Source of the DNA: Microplitis mediator
Taxonomy: Eukaryota > Arthropoda > Insecta > Hymenoptera > Braconidae
Assembly (NCBI RefSeq): GCF_029852145.1
Contig: NC_079970.1
Span: 13,449,662 to 13,513,661, forward strand
Length of the DNA: 64,000 nucleotides
Reading direction: 5' to 3'
Every line of letters starts with the position of its first letter. The first letter of the stretch is position 1. The position numbers and the translations under genes were made by a program. Positions 1 to 11,970 of the stretch are shown here, one piece after another. The notes below the pieces were generated by a model. The model saw nothing but the letters and a program-made list of their open reading frames with translations. It had not been told where the DNA came from and searched no databases.

Positions 1-94
<94 letters not shown>
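1..94. repeat. (TG)n microsatellite
   Basis: Uninterrupted TG dinucleotides from the window edge. The same TG tract occurs at the matching place in the related repeat at 3563 onward, so it belongs to that repeat family and is not an independent microsatellite. Confidence 0.95.
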
Positions 95-95
<1 letters not shown>

Positions 96-237
96 CCGGT
101 CTATAACTTTTTAACTAATGAACCGATTTGGATGGTTAAGGCGGCAATCGAAAGAGCTTGTTGGCCATCAACTTTTCTGAAAATTTCAGATCATTTGATC
201 AAGTAGATTCGAAAATATTGGCGAACTACGGAAAAAA

Positions 238-1080
238 AATCGGTCTGTCAGTTGACCCTGCGGGCCAGCCCCAAAACTTCCCGCTGTTTTCGAGCTCGCT
301 GAGCTCGAAAACATTATTGTGAATATATTTTCGAGCTCTTCGAGCTCGCAAATACTTTTGTATGCCATTGTTTTGTAAAAAACCATTTTTTAGCATTTCT
401 TTCTTCCACGATATCTCGCGAACGAATTAACCGATTTTGATGGTTGAGGTGGCAATCGACGCGTTTTATCAAGTTCTAAAGCTGGTCGAATTTTGAAATT
501 GATTTATTCAGCCGTTTTTGAGAAATTTCAAAAAAACCAAGGAAAAAATTTTTTTTGAATTCTTTCGTCAACGGTTTCTCTTGAACGAATAAACCGATTT
601 TGATGGTTGAGGTGGCATTCGACGCGGCTTATAGAGTTTTAGAGCTGATTAGATTTTGGAATCAATCCATCGAGCAAATTGGAAGTTATCCAAATAAAAC
701 ATTTTTAAAAAAATTTTATTTTTGAAATATCTCTGAACGCACCCTACCGATTAAGTTCAAATTTCTACGGCCTCAAGACATTAACAAGCCGCGTCGAATG
801 ACACCTCAACGATCAAAATCGGTTCATCCGTTCAAGAGTTATGAATATTTACATACATACATACGTACGTACGTACATACGTACGTACGTACGTACGTAC
901 GTACGTACGTACACACATACATACACTCGGACATCATCGTGAAATTAGTCAGGATAGCTTCCTAGGACCTCGAAACGTCGACATCTGACGGAAATTCGAT
1001 TTTCGTAAATCGGACCTAAACCAATAACTTCCCGAATTTTTGAAAATTTACAATTTTCTTAGCGGGAAGTTAAAAATTCT
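238..1080 (-). mobile_element. GCGGGAAGTT-family repeat, inner inverted copy
   Basis: This is the same family in opposite orientation. On the plus strand it begins with the complement of the 3' end (CCTGCGGGCCAGCCCC, AACTTCCCGCTG, CGAGCTC palindromes) and ends with the complement of the 5' end, CTTAGCGGGAAGTTAAAAA. It carries an (ACGT)n tract at about 850-913 where other copies carry TG or TATG repeats. It interrupts the outer copy inside an A/T tract. Confidence 0.75.
850..913. repeat. (ACGT)n / (ACAT)n simple repeat
   Basis: Tandem ACAT and ACGT tetramers within the inner repeat copy. A related TACGTACG tract occurs at about 51608-51650 at the same place in another family member. Confidence 0.9.
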
Positions 1081-1547
1081 TTTTTTTTTAGTTTTGTATT
1101 GATTTCTCAGAAACGATCGATCAACTTTAAAATCTAATCAGCTCTAGAACTCAATAAAACGCGTCGATTGCCGCCTCAACCATCAAAATCGGTTCATTCG
1201 TTCGTGAGATATCGTGGGCAAAAGAAATGCCAAAAAACGGTTTTTTGCGAATATCTTTGAAACGACTTAACCAAACAATTTCAAAATTTGATCAGCTCTA
1301 GAACTCAATAAAACACGTCGATTGCTATCCCAACCATTGAAATCGGTCGATTCGTTCGTCAGATCTCGTGGGAGAAAGAAATGCTAAAAACGGTTTTTTT
1401 TCGAAAAGAATGGGATACAATAGTATTTTCGAGCTCGAAGAGCTCGAAAATGTACTCACAACAATGTTTTCGAGCTCAAGGAGCTCGAAAGCAGCGGGAA
1501 GTTTTGGGGCTGGCCCGCAGGGTCAACTGATAGACAGATTTTTTTTT

Positions 1548-2004
1548 TACTGCTATACCAGAAAATCCGGTAGTATATAGAAAATAAAAAATTATGCCAC
1601 TGGGCTAAAGGGTTCAAGTCCAATAGCGGCTTAGCTCATCAAAAAATTCGATTTCCCATTTAAATAACACCGGAAATTTTTTTTTTTAACTTTAAGTATT
1701 TTTAACTCTTGAACAAATCAATAGATCGAATTGACTAAGACATAGTTTCGTAAAAAATTTAACGCTCTACAAAAAAGGTATTCTATCATTTTTTGATAAA
1801 TCCGTCTGTTCGAAAGTTGTTAGAGCTCGAAGTAAAGTTGGAGATTTTTTCAGTTTTCCAGCAAAACCATCAGACTTATCATAAAATGTTGTAAGGTCTT
1901 TTTTGTTGAAAATTTTATTCTCTACAAATTATTGTAATCAAAGTTTTTTCAAATTCCACATTGTTTTCTAGTTATTTTCATTTCAATGTCGAGCTCTTGA
2001 AATC
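1548..2004. other. No gene; relic repeat DNA
   Basis: AT-rich. A GGGTTCAAGTCC stretch near 1609 resembles a tRNA B box but no tRNA fold was found. CCCATTTAAATAACAC near 1655 matches a segment inside the hAT-like foldback at 32677-34216, so this is probably a relic of that family. Confidence 0.4.
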
Positions 2005-2872
2005 GATCAGAACACTTCGTTTCTAGACTATGTCGATGTGGATATGCTCGAAACGTTGCGTCGGCAATTCACAACGAGCGTAAGGTGAAGACACGTGACT
2101 ATGAATCTTGTTTCGCTGACAGTTTATGCAAGCTTTTGCCCATTCTCGACAATCTTTTTGGATTCATGGCCAAACGTAGCGTTTGCTCACCAGTTTCTAA
2201 TGCGCTCTGGTACCAGGATATGCCAGTGAGTGCATCACAATAAACTGTGACCGGATGGTCGTTGAAGACAATTCGTTGCCACTATAGTGACGTTGCTGCG
2301 TTGTTGAGAAGATCTCGAAGTTCAGGATCGTTCTTTTGGGCATTTACCAGCTCGTGCGGGGTAATCAGTGTTGAAATGGCTTCAACGCGCGACAGCGTGT
2401 CTGCAACGATATTCTCATGTCCAGAAATGTGTCTAAAATCTCCTGTGAATTGGCCAATAACGTCTAGGCGACGAAATTGCCACGGTGATGCTCTTTCAGT
2501 ACGTTGCTGAAAAGCAAAAAAAAGCGGCTTATGATCGGTGTAAATTGCAACTTGCTTACCTTCAAAAATATGACGGAGGTGTCTGACAGCTTCATAGATG
2601 GCGTGAAGTTCACGATCGTACGTCGATAATTTTTGAATGGATGGCTGTAGTTTTCTGCTGTAGAAAGCAAGTGGTTGCCATTCTCCGTCAACTAGTTGTT
2701 GCAGAACTGCTCCAATGGCTGTGTTTGATGTGTCAGAGAAAATAGCCCAAGTTGCGTCGTCGTTCGAATGCGTAAACATTGCAGCGTTGGCTAATGCCTG
2801 CTTTGTGTTGTCATAAGCCTGTCGGAGTTCTGGTGTCTCGACAATCAGTGTTGATCCTTTCATATATAGATG
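2005..2872 (-). pseudogene. Ty3/gypsy retrotransposon pol remnant (RNase H plus integrase N-terminus)
   Basis: A decayed fragment of a Ty3/gypsy polyprotein, which would have degraded the RNA strand and integrated the cDNA. Reading leftward from about 2872, the open part (to 2282) carries RNase H signatures: FSDTSNTAIGAVL, ELHAIYEAVRH, YTDHKPLFFAF and RHISGHENIVADTLSR. The frame then meets a TAG near 2281. Beyond it, a shifted frame shows integrase zinc-finger remnants (ACINCQRNKIHSHV, then FEHIHIDIV). Reverse transcriptase, gag, the integrase catalytic core and both LTRs are not seen. It has a stop, a frameshift and truncation at both ends, so it cannot be active. Assignment to Ty3/gypsy is firm; the lineage within it is not resolved. 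Confidence 0.9.
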
Positions 2873-2881
2873 ATTATGCAT

Positions 2882-3480
2882 AATTATATATAATTAGACA
2901 AAAACTTTTTTCATCGGGCCCTCTAACCTCCCTGGCGGATTCGTGATCACTGTAAAATCATCGTAAAACGACGTTCGAATTACCGTAAATTTACGGTACC
3001 GACAAATGACCGTATATCGACTGTTAAACAAGCGTTATTTGATGGTGAAAGACCAGTGCCGTTGTGGAAATTCTCAACAGTAACTTTATAGTTGATGTTT
3101 TGTATGTGCATTATATTTCAGCTGACTAGTGACCGTAAATTAACAGGTAATGGACGGTCCTTCTATGGTCATTGATAAGTATAGGGATTGTCAAAAACCG
3201 AAATCTTGGCGGTTCATTTACAGTATTGAGTGAGTCAAACACTTGTCAATCGAACGTATAGTGTCGGTAAGTGAGAAACTTTTTGTTAGTGAACTATCGA
3301 TTAGTTTTCGGTCAGATTTTTCATTTTTCAAATGTCTCTGATAGCCAGTGAAAGACTTCAAGTATACTAAAATTATTCGTGTCGTGAAAAAATCTAAAAA
3401 ACACTTAAATAATAAAATTTTTAATTATCTAAAGTTCATTTGTATCTAAATAAATATATACAATTAACTTCTCCTCTCAA
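2882..3480. other. No gene; possible relic of the ACCGTAAAT MITE family
   Basis: Contains ACCGTAAATTTACGGTACC near 2981 and CCCTGGCGGATTCGTGATCA near 2929. These resemble the ends and core of the palindromic MITE at 57769-58031 (CCCTAGCGGATCC, ACCGTAAATTACGGT). No clear right end was found. Confidence 0.35.
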
Positions 3481-3483
3481 GTC

Positions 3484-3556
3484 TGTGATTCAGCACAGTG
3501 GTTAACACGTTAGACTTCGAATCAGAAGGTCTTGTGTTCGAGTCCATAACTCGGCG
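3484..3556 (+). repeat. tRNA-Arg-like sequence (tRNA-derived repeat or tRNA pseudogene)
   Basis: An A-box-like CAGTGGTTAACACG, then a TTAGA/TCAGA anticodon-like stem around a loop with TCG at the anticodon position, then B box GTGTTCGAGTCC. The order and spacing resemble tRNA-Arg(TCG). The T stem and acceptor stem do not pair, so a working tRNA is unlikely. It abuts the repeat starting at 3563. Confidence 0.55.
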
Positions 3557-3562
3557 AGGTGA

Positions 3563-4830
<1,268 letters not shown>

Positions 4831-4924
4831 CTTCTTCATAGCAGTTATTGTATACATATAAATCACTATGTAAAATTATACTATATTTTTTTTCCCGGGC
4901 AGTCTCATGAATTTGCAAATTTTA

Positions 4925-5667
4925 CATCTAAATGCGTGTGATTGGAGAATCAATCTACCGTAAATTGAGCGTAAAATGTTGGTCAAAATGCAGTACAATT
5001 ATTCACATATGTTTGTACTTTCGGTATCCACAGTCGGTAAATGTACTATTATGACATTGGTGATCGACGCTCATATTATCGATATTTAGCGATATATAAT
5101 AAACGATTAGATGGTGTCATTGCCGTAAGTGCTGAAAAAATATATGATGAAGATTTTTCACAACCGCACTCGGAAACGTTCGTCAAATCACTCCATGCAG
5201 TCGAATGTTCGACGGCAGAACTTACGACGATTTAACATTAATAAACGATAATTTTATCGTGCCGCTGAAACCGCTAGGGCTAACATATTGCCTTATTGGC
5301 AGGGAGCCTAGTATATGGTGGGGACAACTGAATCGATCGCAGCGCTCACTGTGGGCGAAATTTCGTTGAATCATATGCTCTCGTTGAAAATAAACACGTG
5401 AAAATTAATAGCCCACAGAAATTAGCCAAATCGGCTGTGCCAACTGAAAATTGATCGAAAAATTATAATTTCTTGAAATTTCGATACGAGGATAAGTTTA
5501 AAAGTTACGAGGTATACCGAGTGCGGACAAACAGCTATTCACTTACGAATGCACACGAACTGGCCCGAACGTTACCGAAAGTAAATTTTGTTTGTTACAT
5601 CTATGATCCCGTGATGAGAAGAATGCTCAAAATTTCCGACGCGCATGAGAAAAATAATTTTTTATAA
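4925..5667 (+). pseudogene. Unrecognised decayed coding sequence
   Basis: Two open segments with protein-like, non-repetitive composition lie here: 5041-5235 (64 codons, contains DIGDRRSYYRYLAIYNKRLD) and 5473-5667 (64 codons, contains SYEVYRVRTNSYSLTNAHEL). Between them another frame reads RAAETARANILPYWQG, then TTESIAALTVGEISLNHMLS, broken by stops. Upstream, a third frame from about 4932 is open to 5046. The pattern looks like one gene of perhaps 240 codons broken by frameshifts and stops. I do not recognise the family; an old viral insertion, a transposon gene or a host pseudogene are all possible. GC content is higher than in the flanks. Confidence 0.4.
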
Positions 5668-5737
5668 ATTATATATAATATTCAGGCATTTCAAAAGTTC
5701 ATAATTTAATGAATATGTTTATCATATTTTAGGTGAA

Positions 5738-6604
5738 TATGTGATATATGGGGTAAAATGGACCACTCGAAAAAAAGAATTGTAAAGAAAATTAACTTGA
5801 CGGAAAATAAAAAAAATGTTGGAAAATCCAAAAGTGCACACCTCAATCACTCATTTTATTTTTAATCATTACTTTTATTATATAATATAAATGTATTTTT
5901 TTTTTTATTATGAACTTTTATTCAACTTACAAATAATCAATTTGATTTTTTATTTCTTATTTTCAGTTTCATATTTTTTTAATAACATTTTTTTTAAATA
6001 TTCCGCCTTTTGTCTTGGATGTCACTTTTTTTTCAAACATATTAATACGCTAGTGCTGCCACCAGTAGTTGATAGAGAGAAACAATGAAAAAAATAATAA
6101 CAACAGTAAAAAATAGCAGCTAAATTTTTCACGAATAATCACTTTTACGTCGTTAATTAATTACAATTAAACTAAAAGGATTCATATAGTAATTTTCATA
6201 AGGGTTCTTATGATAAAAAATACAAAGACAATAAAAAAAAAGTAAGGCCGATTAATGGTGTCTATCGAGAGTTAGCGTGCTTACGAAGATTCATACGTAA
6301 CAATTGACAGCACTAGTTTCTTGGTTTAAAATAATTAATTTAAAATCAATGAATTAACAAATCGACTCAACGTTGGGTTTAAATTATTCCTTAATAAATT
6401 ATCTGCATGCGAGTACACAATTTAATAATTTTTTGTGCTATAAAAAGGCTGTAGAAATGTTTTTGGATGAGAAAAAATTGTCAACGAGGAAGAACCGTCA
6501 GTACTCACCCCTAGCGCTTTCGCCCTTGAGGTGTGCAAAAATAATTTTTTCGTTACAATTTTTTTTTTCGAGTGGTTCATTTTGCCCCACGTATCACATA
6601 TTGA
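5738..6604. mobile_element. Inverted-repeat element with GGGGYAAAATG arms
   Basis: TATGTGATATATGGGG at 5738 is mirrored by the complement at 6548-6604. Each arm continues through AAAATGRACCACTCGAAAAAA, about 55 bp with few mismatches. The interior holds the GCACACCTCAA element at 5836-6536. It could be a longer terminal repeat of that element or an older element that received it. Confidence 0.55.
5836..6536 (+). mobile_element. GCACACCTCAA-ended element, copy 1
   Basis: GCACACCTCAA at 5836 and TTGAGGTGTGC ending at 6536 form inverted ends. The whole length is homologous, in inverse orientation, to 8307-9010. The homology continues about 20 bp beyond the left terminus (TGTTGGAAAATCCAAAAGT), so the true end may lie outside. 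No transposase is visible. Confidence 0.7.
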
Positions 6605-6845
6605 CCTAAAGTTTAATAAAACCACTATAAAGGTCATAATTTGACGGAAAATGGAAAAAAAATAATTTTTTTGTTATAATTTTTTTTTCGGGTGGTCCAT
6701 TTTACCCCACATATCACATATTGACTTAAAATGTGATAAAAACACTGTAGGGGTCATAACTTGACGGAAATCAAAAAAAATTTTGTTACGTAATTTTTGA
6801 GAGGGGCCTTCGTACCCCAGGGGGCCAAAGCACCCCGGTCTCCCC
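6545..6845. repeat. Tandem repeat with GGTYCATTTTRCCCC motif
   Basis: About 2.5 diverged units of roughly 115 bp. Each carries TTCGRGTGGTYCATTTTRCC, CACATATCACATATTGAC and TAACTTGACGGAAA. The last ends in CACCCCGGTCTCCCCTA. Similar GGGG-rich sequence occurs at 28538-28878. Confidence 0.6.
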
Positions 6846-6989
6846 TATGTAGAATCGTAAACTACAGATCAGTCCGTATTTATGAATATTTGATAAACCG
6901 CCGATCAATAATTGATAAACTGTTTATTGATATTTAATAAACACGTTTACTAATATTTAATTAGCTGTTTATTGATATTTAATAAACTG
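6846..6989. other. No gene; TTGATATTTAATAAAC repeats
   Basis: Short AT-rich repeats of TTTATTGATATTTAATAAAC flank the MITE at 6990-7497 and resume to about 7590 (TTGATAAATTTTACTAATATT). They look like one older sequence split by that MITE. Confidence 0.4.
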
Positions 6990-7497
6990 CACGGAAAAAA
7001 ATTAATCGTGAATGCAACATGATGCAGTCTTGGTAAATAAACATGATGAAATCATGTTGCATTCACATGATTTGTCATGTTTCGGCTACATGATAATCAT
7101 GTTGCGGTAACATGAGAAAATCATGTTGCATTCACATGATTTGTCATGTTTCGGCTACATGAAAATCATGTTGCTGCCACATATTGTCATGTAGCCGAAA
7201 CATGACAAATCATGTTGCTGCCACATGATTTTCTCATGTTACCACAACATGATTATCATGTAGCCGAAACATGACAAATCATGTGAATGCCACATGATTT
7301 TCTCATGTTACCGCAACATGGTTATCATGTAGCCGAAACATGACAAATCATGTGAATGCAACATGATTTTCTCATGTTACCGCAACATGACTATCATGTA
7401 ACCGAAACATGACAAATCATGTGAATGCAACATGATTTCATCATGTTTATTTACCAAGACTGCATCATGTTGCATTTACGTTTAATTTTTTTCCGTG
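6990..7497. mobile_element. 508 bp palindromic MITE of CATGTT repeats
   Basis: CACGGAAAAAAATTAA at 6990 and its complement TTAATTTTTTTCCGTG at 7482-7497 form terminal inverted repeats. The arms continue through GTGAATGCAACATGATG and CTTGGTAAATAAACATGATG. The middle is an array of ACATGATTTTCTCATGTTAC and AGCCGAAACATGACAAATCA units in both orientations. Non-coding foldback MITE. Confidence 0.85.
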
Positions 7498-7639
7498 TGT
7501 GTATTAATATTTGATAATGACCGACTTGGGAACAATCTAAGTAAACCGTTTATCAAATATTGATAAATTTTACTAATATTTGATAAATTCTTTTCTCAGT
7601 ACAGGAAAAGACATAACTTTCAATAATCTCGAAGAGCTT

Positions 7640-7765
7640 AAAATACAAGTATACCCAAAAGTGTTTTCGAGTTCAAAGAGCTTGAAAATGTCTTCATAAC
7701 GAGGTTTTCGGGCTCGAAAAAAAACAGATAATTGTGGAACTTGCCTGGAGAGACACCCTTTTTTT
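7640..7765 (+). repeat. Degraded 3' fragment of GCGGGAAGTT-family repeat
   Basis: TTTTCGAGTTCAAAGAGCTT then GTTTTCGGGCTCGAAAA and GGAACTTGCCTGG follow the order of the 3' palindromes of the family, with many substitutions. Confidence 0.5.
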
Positions 7766-7808
7766 TTAGATTTTTGTTCTTTTACAGGAAATAAGCTTCT
7801 TGCATGTT

Positions 7809-7918
7809 CCTGATTAAAAGAAACGATTTGCGATTTTAAATGCCTATAAGAAGAATGATTCAAAAGTATTTAAAATTTTTTTTCTAATCGTTCTATATCG
7901 ATTCTTTTAATAAGGGGT
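7809..7918. mobile_element. CCTGATTAAAA-family MITE, degraded
   Basis: TTCCTGATTAAAAGAAACGA at 7809 and TCTTTTAATAAGGGG ending near 7918 form imperfect inverted ends, with ATTCAAAAGTATTTAAAA between. Related sequences occur at 11400-11545, 15472-16064 and 42476-42628. Confidence 0.45.
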
Positions 7919-7991
7919 ATGCTGTACTTTGATTGTTTATATCAAATTTACTGAGGACGAATAATTTTCATGTCATTACTATATTTTTCAG

Positions 7992-8292
7992 GCAAAAAAA
8001 AGTGATTTGGCATGGCTCCCACAAATTCGGTGATCGTGCTATGGATACCTACTGTGATGCCTGGAACTCTGATAGTTCTGATCGATATGGATTAAGCTCT
8101 TCAATTACAAGAGGTCAACTTTTGGAACAATCTCGATATTCATGCGATAATAAGTTTGCTTTATTATGTATAGAAGTAACTAGTGAAATAATGAGAAAGC
8201 GACGAAGTTCGAAAAATAATATAAATAATGCTCATAAAGAATTCTCAGAAGAAGAGTATTTAAAATATCTTGATCATGTCATGAAAAATTAA
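7992..8292 (+). CDS. Collagen XV/XVIII (multiplexin) terminal exon, endostatin C-terminus
   Basis: Last coding exon of a collagen XV/XVIII-type basement-membrane protein. A TTTTTTCAG acceptor ends at 7991, and the frame then runs to TAA at 8290-8292, about 100 codons. The start KKVIWHGS, the middle MDTYCDAWNSDSSD, the GQLLEQSRYSC segment and FALLCIEV match the C-terminal third of vertebrate endostatin (VWHGS, SYCETW, GRLLGQSAASC, VLCIE). All three cysteines expected in this part are present. A basic tail of about 35 residues (RKRRSSKN...) follows, where the vertebrate protein stops sooner. Upstream endostatin, trimerisation and collagen exons were not found. They may lie left of the window beyond a transposon-filled intron, or this may be an isolated duplicate. 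A 0.7 kb element begins 14 bp after the stop. Confidence 0.88.
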
Positions 8293-8306
8293 TTTTTTTT
8301 ACTACA

Positions 8307-9010
8307 GCACACCTCAATCGCGAAAGCGTTGAGTGTGCTTTACTTTCACTCTCTCGCTCTCGGCCCTTTCAATGACTTTAAAACCTCTTTACTTTCTTTA
8401 TAGTACACCAAGGTTGTTAATGGTATATACCATTTTAAAGGAAATTTATTAAGGAACATTTTTCAATGCAATCCTTATTTGATTCATGGTGTGATTATTT
8501 TTAAAAAAATATTTAGTCCGAAGCCCTCAGTGCGTCAATTGTGGTGTTCGGACTCATCATAACACGATAACTTTCGAAAAACAAGACTAATCGACTTTTT
8601 ATTTTTTAAAACGTTTTATTTTTTATTATTTGTGTATTTTTCATCACAAGAACCCTTTCAAAAATTACTATCTGAATCCTTTTTGTTTTGGTGTAATTAA
8701 TAAAAAAACGTGAAAACTGATTATTCGTGAAAAATTTAGCTGCTATTGTTACTGTTGTTATTATTTTTTTCATTGTTTCTCACTATCAACTACTGGTGGC
8801 AGCACTATCGTATCAATATGTTTGAAAAAAAAAGCGAAATCTAAGAAAAAAAAGCAGGATATTTAGAAAAAAATATTAAACTGAATATAAGAAATAAAAA
8901 AATCAAATTGATAATTTGTAAGTTGAATAAAAGTTCATAATAAAAAAAAATACATTAATATTATATAATAAAAGTAATGATTAAAAATAAATTGAGCGAT
9001 TGAGGTGTGC
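8307..9010 (-). mobile_element. GCACACCTCAA-ended element, copy 2, next to the endostatin stop
   Basis: GCACACCTCAATCGCG at 8307 and GCGATTGAGGTGTGC ending at 9010. End-to-end inverted homology to 5836-6536, including AAATTTAGCTGCTATTGTTA and ACTACTGGTGGCAGCACTA. The first 35 bp form their own hairpin (CAATCGCGAAAGCGTTG). Any 3' UTR of the endostatin exon must run into this element. Confidence 0.75.
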
Positions 9011-9032
9011 ACTTTTGGATTTTCCAACATTT

Positions 9033-9823
9033 ATATCTTCTATTATTTTGGACATCATGATAAGCTACTCTAGCGGATTCGCCAAGCCGATTATACGGGA
9101 CTTAATTTAGGTTTCGGTTGAAATCAAGTTTCGACAGGGCTTATCGAGTTTTAAAACCTATCTTGAACTGAAAGTAGAAGTTTCATTGTGTGGATAACAA
9201 TGTTGAATAAAACTATAATTAAACCAGTTTATTTTAATTTCTCAGTTGTAAGTGATCTGAATCCAAAGTGATTGTAAACAAAAGAATATTTCTAGCTTTC
9301 TCTAGCAAATGAGTTAGCCCGTTTAAAATTATGTTAATTTGAATTTTGGTTCAAGTAAGGTTTAAATAGCGTTTATTCCAAGTTTTGATACCTGTTTATA
9401 TTTAGTTTAATTTTAGTTTGGTTCAAGAAGAGTTTAAAATTAGTTTATTTACTGTCTTCATAATTGTACAGAAAAATTTTTTCAGTTTAAATCAGGTTTA
9501 TCTTTGGTTGTTTAATTTTTGTTTAATAGTCTTTTATTTCTAGTGTTCTCATTCTAAGAAATAGTTTATAATCGGTTTGATAAAACTTTAAGTCAGATTT
9601 GGTTTCAAGAGGGTTTTGAATCCGTTTTTATGCAATCCCTGCCTCAGAAGTTCAATTTAAGAGTGTTGGATTGCGGTGAACAAACGACGAATTCCTGATG
9701 TCTACACTATGTCACTTTATTATTTTATTCGGCACTATAATAGAAAACATTATTGCATAATCTATACTATTATTCCACTAACTTACAAATATTATGGTTC
9801 GTTTTGGTTATGTAGATACTTTA
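9033..9823. other. No gene; degenerate GTTTAAA-rich sequence
   Basis: About 9300-9620 has loosely repeated GGTTTAAAT, AGTTTAATTTTAGTTTGGTT and similar words, perhaps an old simple-repeat expansion. No coding or transposon signature recognised. Confidence 0.4.
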
Positions 9824-10528
9824 AGGATGTAGTCTAGTTCGTGGGCTAAAAAAATAGTCTATTTTTGGAAATTTCTTGCGAGCTTGCTCTGAAAGATAAG
9901 TATACATACACTGTTAGGGATGATTAACGAAGTCTTGAATTATAGAAAAAAATTTTTTTTTATTCATTTTTATAAGTATGTTCATATAAAAGGTGTACTC
10001 TAACGGAGCGCCATAATTTAAAGGCAGGTCGGCTCAATCACGATATTTCAGCAACGACTTATCTGAAACAAAAAAAATCGAAGTGTTTTTAATTCGGTAC
10101 GGCAGTGGCTACGAGACAGACTAGCGATATTAATTTTGGACCATTTTTACTAATTTTAACAAATGAAAATTTTAAAAAATGAAAAAAAGTGTTTTTTTTT
10201 TCGCTGTTATTTGTAAAAAAAAATTAGTTGAAATTAAATTTTTTATATAATTTTCGTCTATCCTGTAAGTACTTATGTGTAGAATATCTGATTGAAATTT
10301 CAGAAGGATCAGTCCACGGGTTCCGGAGAAATCGTGATTGGCGTCGGCGAAATCGTAGTTTCGAAATAACACTTTTCAAGTTTTTTTAAATAAAAAAAAA
10401 AAATCTTACCAAAATTTAATCTGAGATACCTGCACCATACGAAGCACTTTTTTCTTGTTCAAAACTTTCGTTTGCTTTTAATTTGGCCTTCTTTTTTTCC
10501 GTGCTGCTCTCTCTTGATGTGTCCATCC

Positions 10529-10674
10529 TGTTTAGAAAACCTCATAGAATCCAATAGATTCTCATAAATTCCCACAGAGATTTTATAAGAATGAATTTCT
10601 ATGAGAAGTGTTATAGTTAAGTATAGGGCCTTATACATACAGCTATAAGAATCTATCGGAATTTTTAAACAGGG
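10529..10674. mobile_element. CCTGYTTARAAAATC MITE, copy 1
   Basis: Inverted ends CCTGTTTAGAAAACC and ATTTTTAAACAGGG. The body contains ATAGATTCTCATAAATTCCC and GTTAAGTATAGGGCCTTATA. Other copies lie at 34928-35076, 36901-38247 (split) and about 45632-47857 (split twice). Confidence 0.85.
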
Positions 10675-10683
10675 CAAGCTGTG

Positions 10684-11905
10684 CTCTCTAAACATGAATC
10701 AGTGATTTTTCACTAATTCCAAGTGAATATTCACTTTTTGTCAATGCTACAATCGTACCACGCAGAATTAGTGACTATTCACTAAATGAATATGTGATTA
10801 TCACTGATTTGATAAGTGAATATTAGAATTCACTGATTTGATAAGTGAATATTTGAATTCACTGATTCGATAAGTGAATGTAAGAATCCACTGATTTGAC
10901 AAGTGAATGTCAAGTATCAAAGTAGAGAAATCAAACCACTAATTCAGTAAGTTAAATTCACTGAACATAAAGTATGACTATTGTACTGACTTAAGTAGTG
11001 TAAAGTACTATTTGGACTAGTAAAACTAACTCGTTAAATTAGTACGATGGCATAAAAATGTTAGTGATAAAAATATAGTAAAAAAAACTATATAATTCGA
11101 AAGACCGAATCGTATTGAATCTGGCAAATAATAATTACTATCTGTCATAAAGTAATATAAGATATACTATATTACTACCAAAAACGGCACTTATTACTCT
11201 GTCAAATGACAGAGAAGTACTTGTGTCAAAATTGCTTCCAATTCGCAATATAACACTTCTAAAATAAGTTTCTTACCAGGGACACTACAAGTGGTAGGCG
11301 CGATCTCGTGGCAAGGACCGAACTACTCCCGCTGCTGCTGCCTAGCACCGGTGACTTTCCTCTCTTCTATATGATTCTTTTCTCTCTCAAAAAAGTTATT
11401 CTTATGGTTTCAAAACGATTCATTTTCATTCGCACTTAAAAAATGATGTCGATTAAGTCGATTCAAAAGTATTTAAAACGATTAAAAAAATTTTTTTTTA
11501 AATGTTTTGAATCGATTTGAATTGTTTCTTTTAATCAGGGGTGACATCAATATTAATAGTGGAATTTGACTAGTGAAATAGTGAAATTCACAAATGAAAA
11601 AGTGCATAACAGCTTCACTTGTGGAAGTAATGAAAATGTCGCTAGATCATTAGTGAAAATCATTAATGTGACTAGTGAAATTGTAAAATTCACAAATTAA
11701 GAAGTGCATAATAGCTTCACTTGTGGAAATTATGAAAATATCGCTAGATCATTAGTGAAAATCATTAATTTGCTAGTGAAAATTATAGATCTAAATTTAT
11801 TAGTGAAGATTCACTAATTTATTGTTGAAATACACTTATTATGAAGTGAGTACTGCTTCACTAACGTAATTAATGAAATTTTCACTAATTCATGTTTAGA
11901 GAGTG
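10684..11905. mobile_element. TIR element CTCTCTAAACATGAAT with AGTGAAT repeats
   Basis: CTCTCTAAACATGAATCAGT at 10685 is mirrored by ATTCATGTTTAGAGAG ending at 11904. Just inside, AAGTGAATATTNGAATTCAC repeats with a period near 29 bp (10800-10920). About 11570-11785 holds two tandem units of roughly 115 bp carrying GTGCATAAYAGCTTCACTTG and CGCTAGATCATTAGTGAAAA. At about 11400-11545 there is a partial CCTGATTAAAA-family MITE. Non-coding. Confidence 0.7.
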
Positions 11906-11970
11906 ACAATTTACATATTGAATACGCGTAAAATCGTGTTTGTCGACCTTCAGATTCAGAAAAATACGGT

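Larger units (their letters stand above)
1..1547 (+). mobile_element. GCGGGAAGTT-family repeat, 3' part of outer copy, split by an insertion
   Basis: Positions 1-237 and about 1081-1547 align with consecutive parts of the copy starting at 3563. They read TG tract, AACTAATGAAYCGATTTGGA, then TTTTAGTTTTNNATTGATTTC. The copy ends with two CGAGCTC palindromes, GCGGGAAGTT, GGGGCTGGCCCGCAGG and a T tract. No protein is encoded. The left end lies outside the window. The superfamily is unknown. Confidence 0.75.

Noticed and set aside
2247..2510. 87-codon open frame on the plus strand
   Set aside because: Antisense shadow of the gypsy RNase H region, which has clear family motifs on the minus strand.
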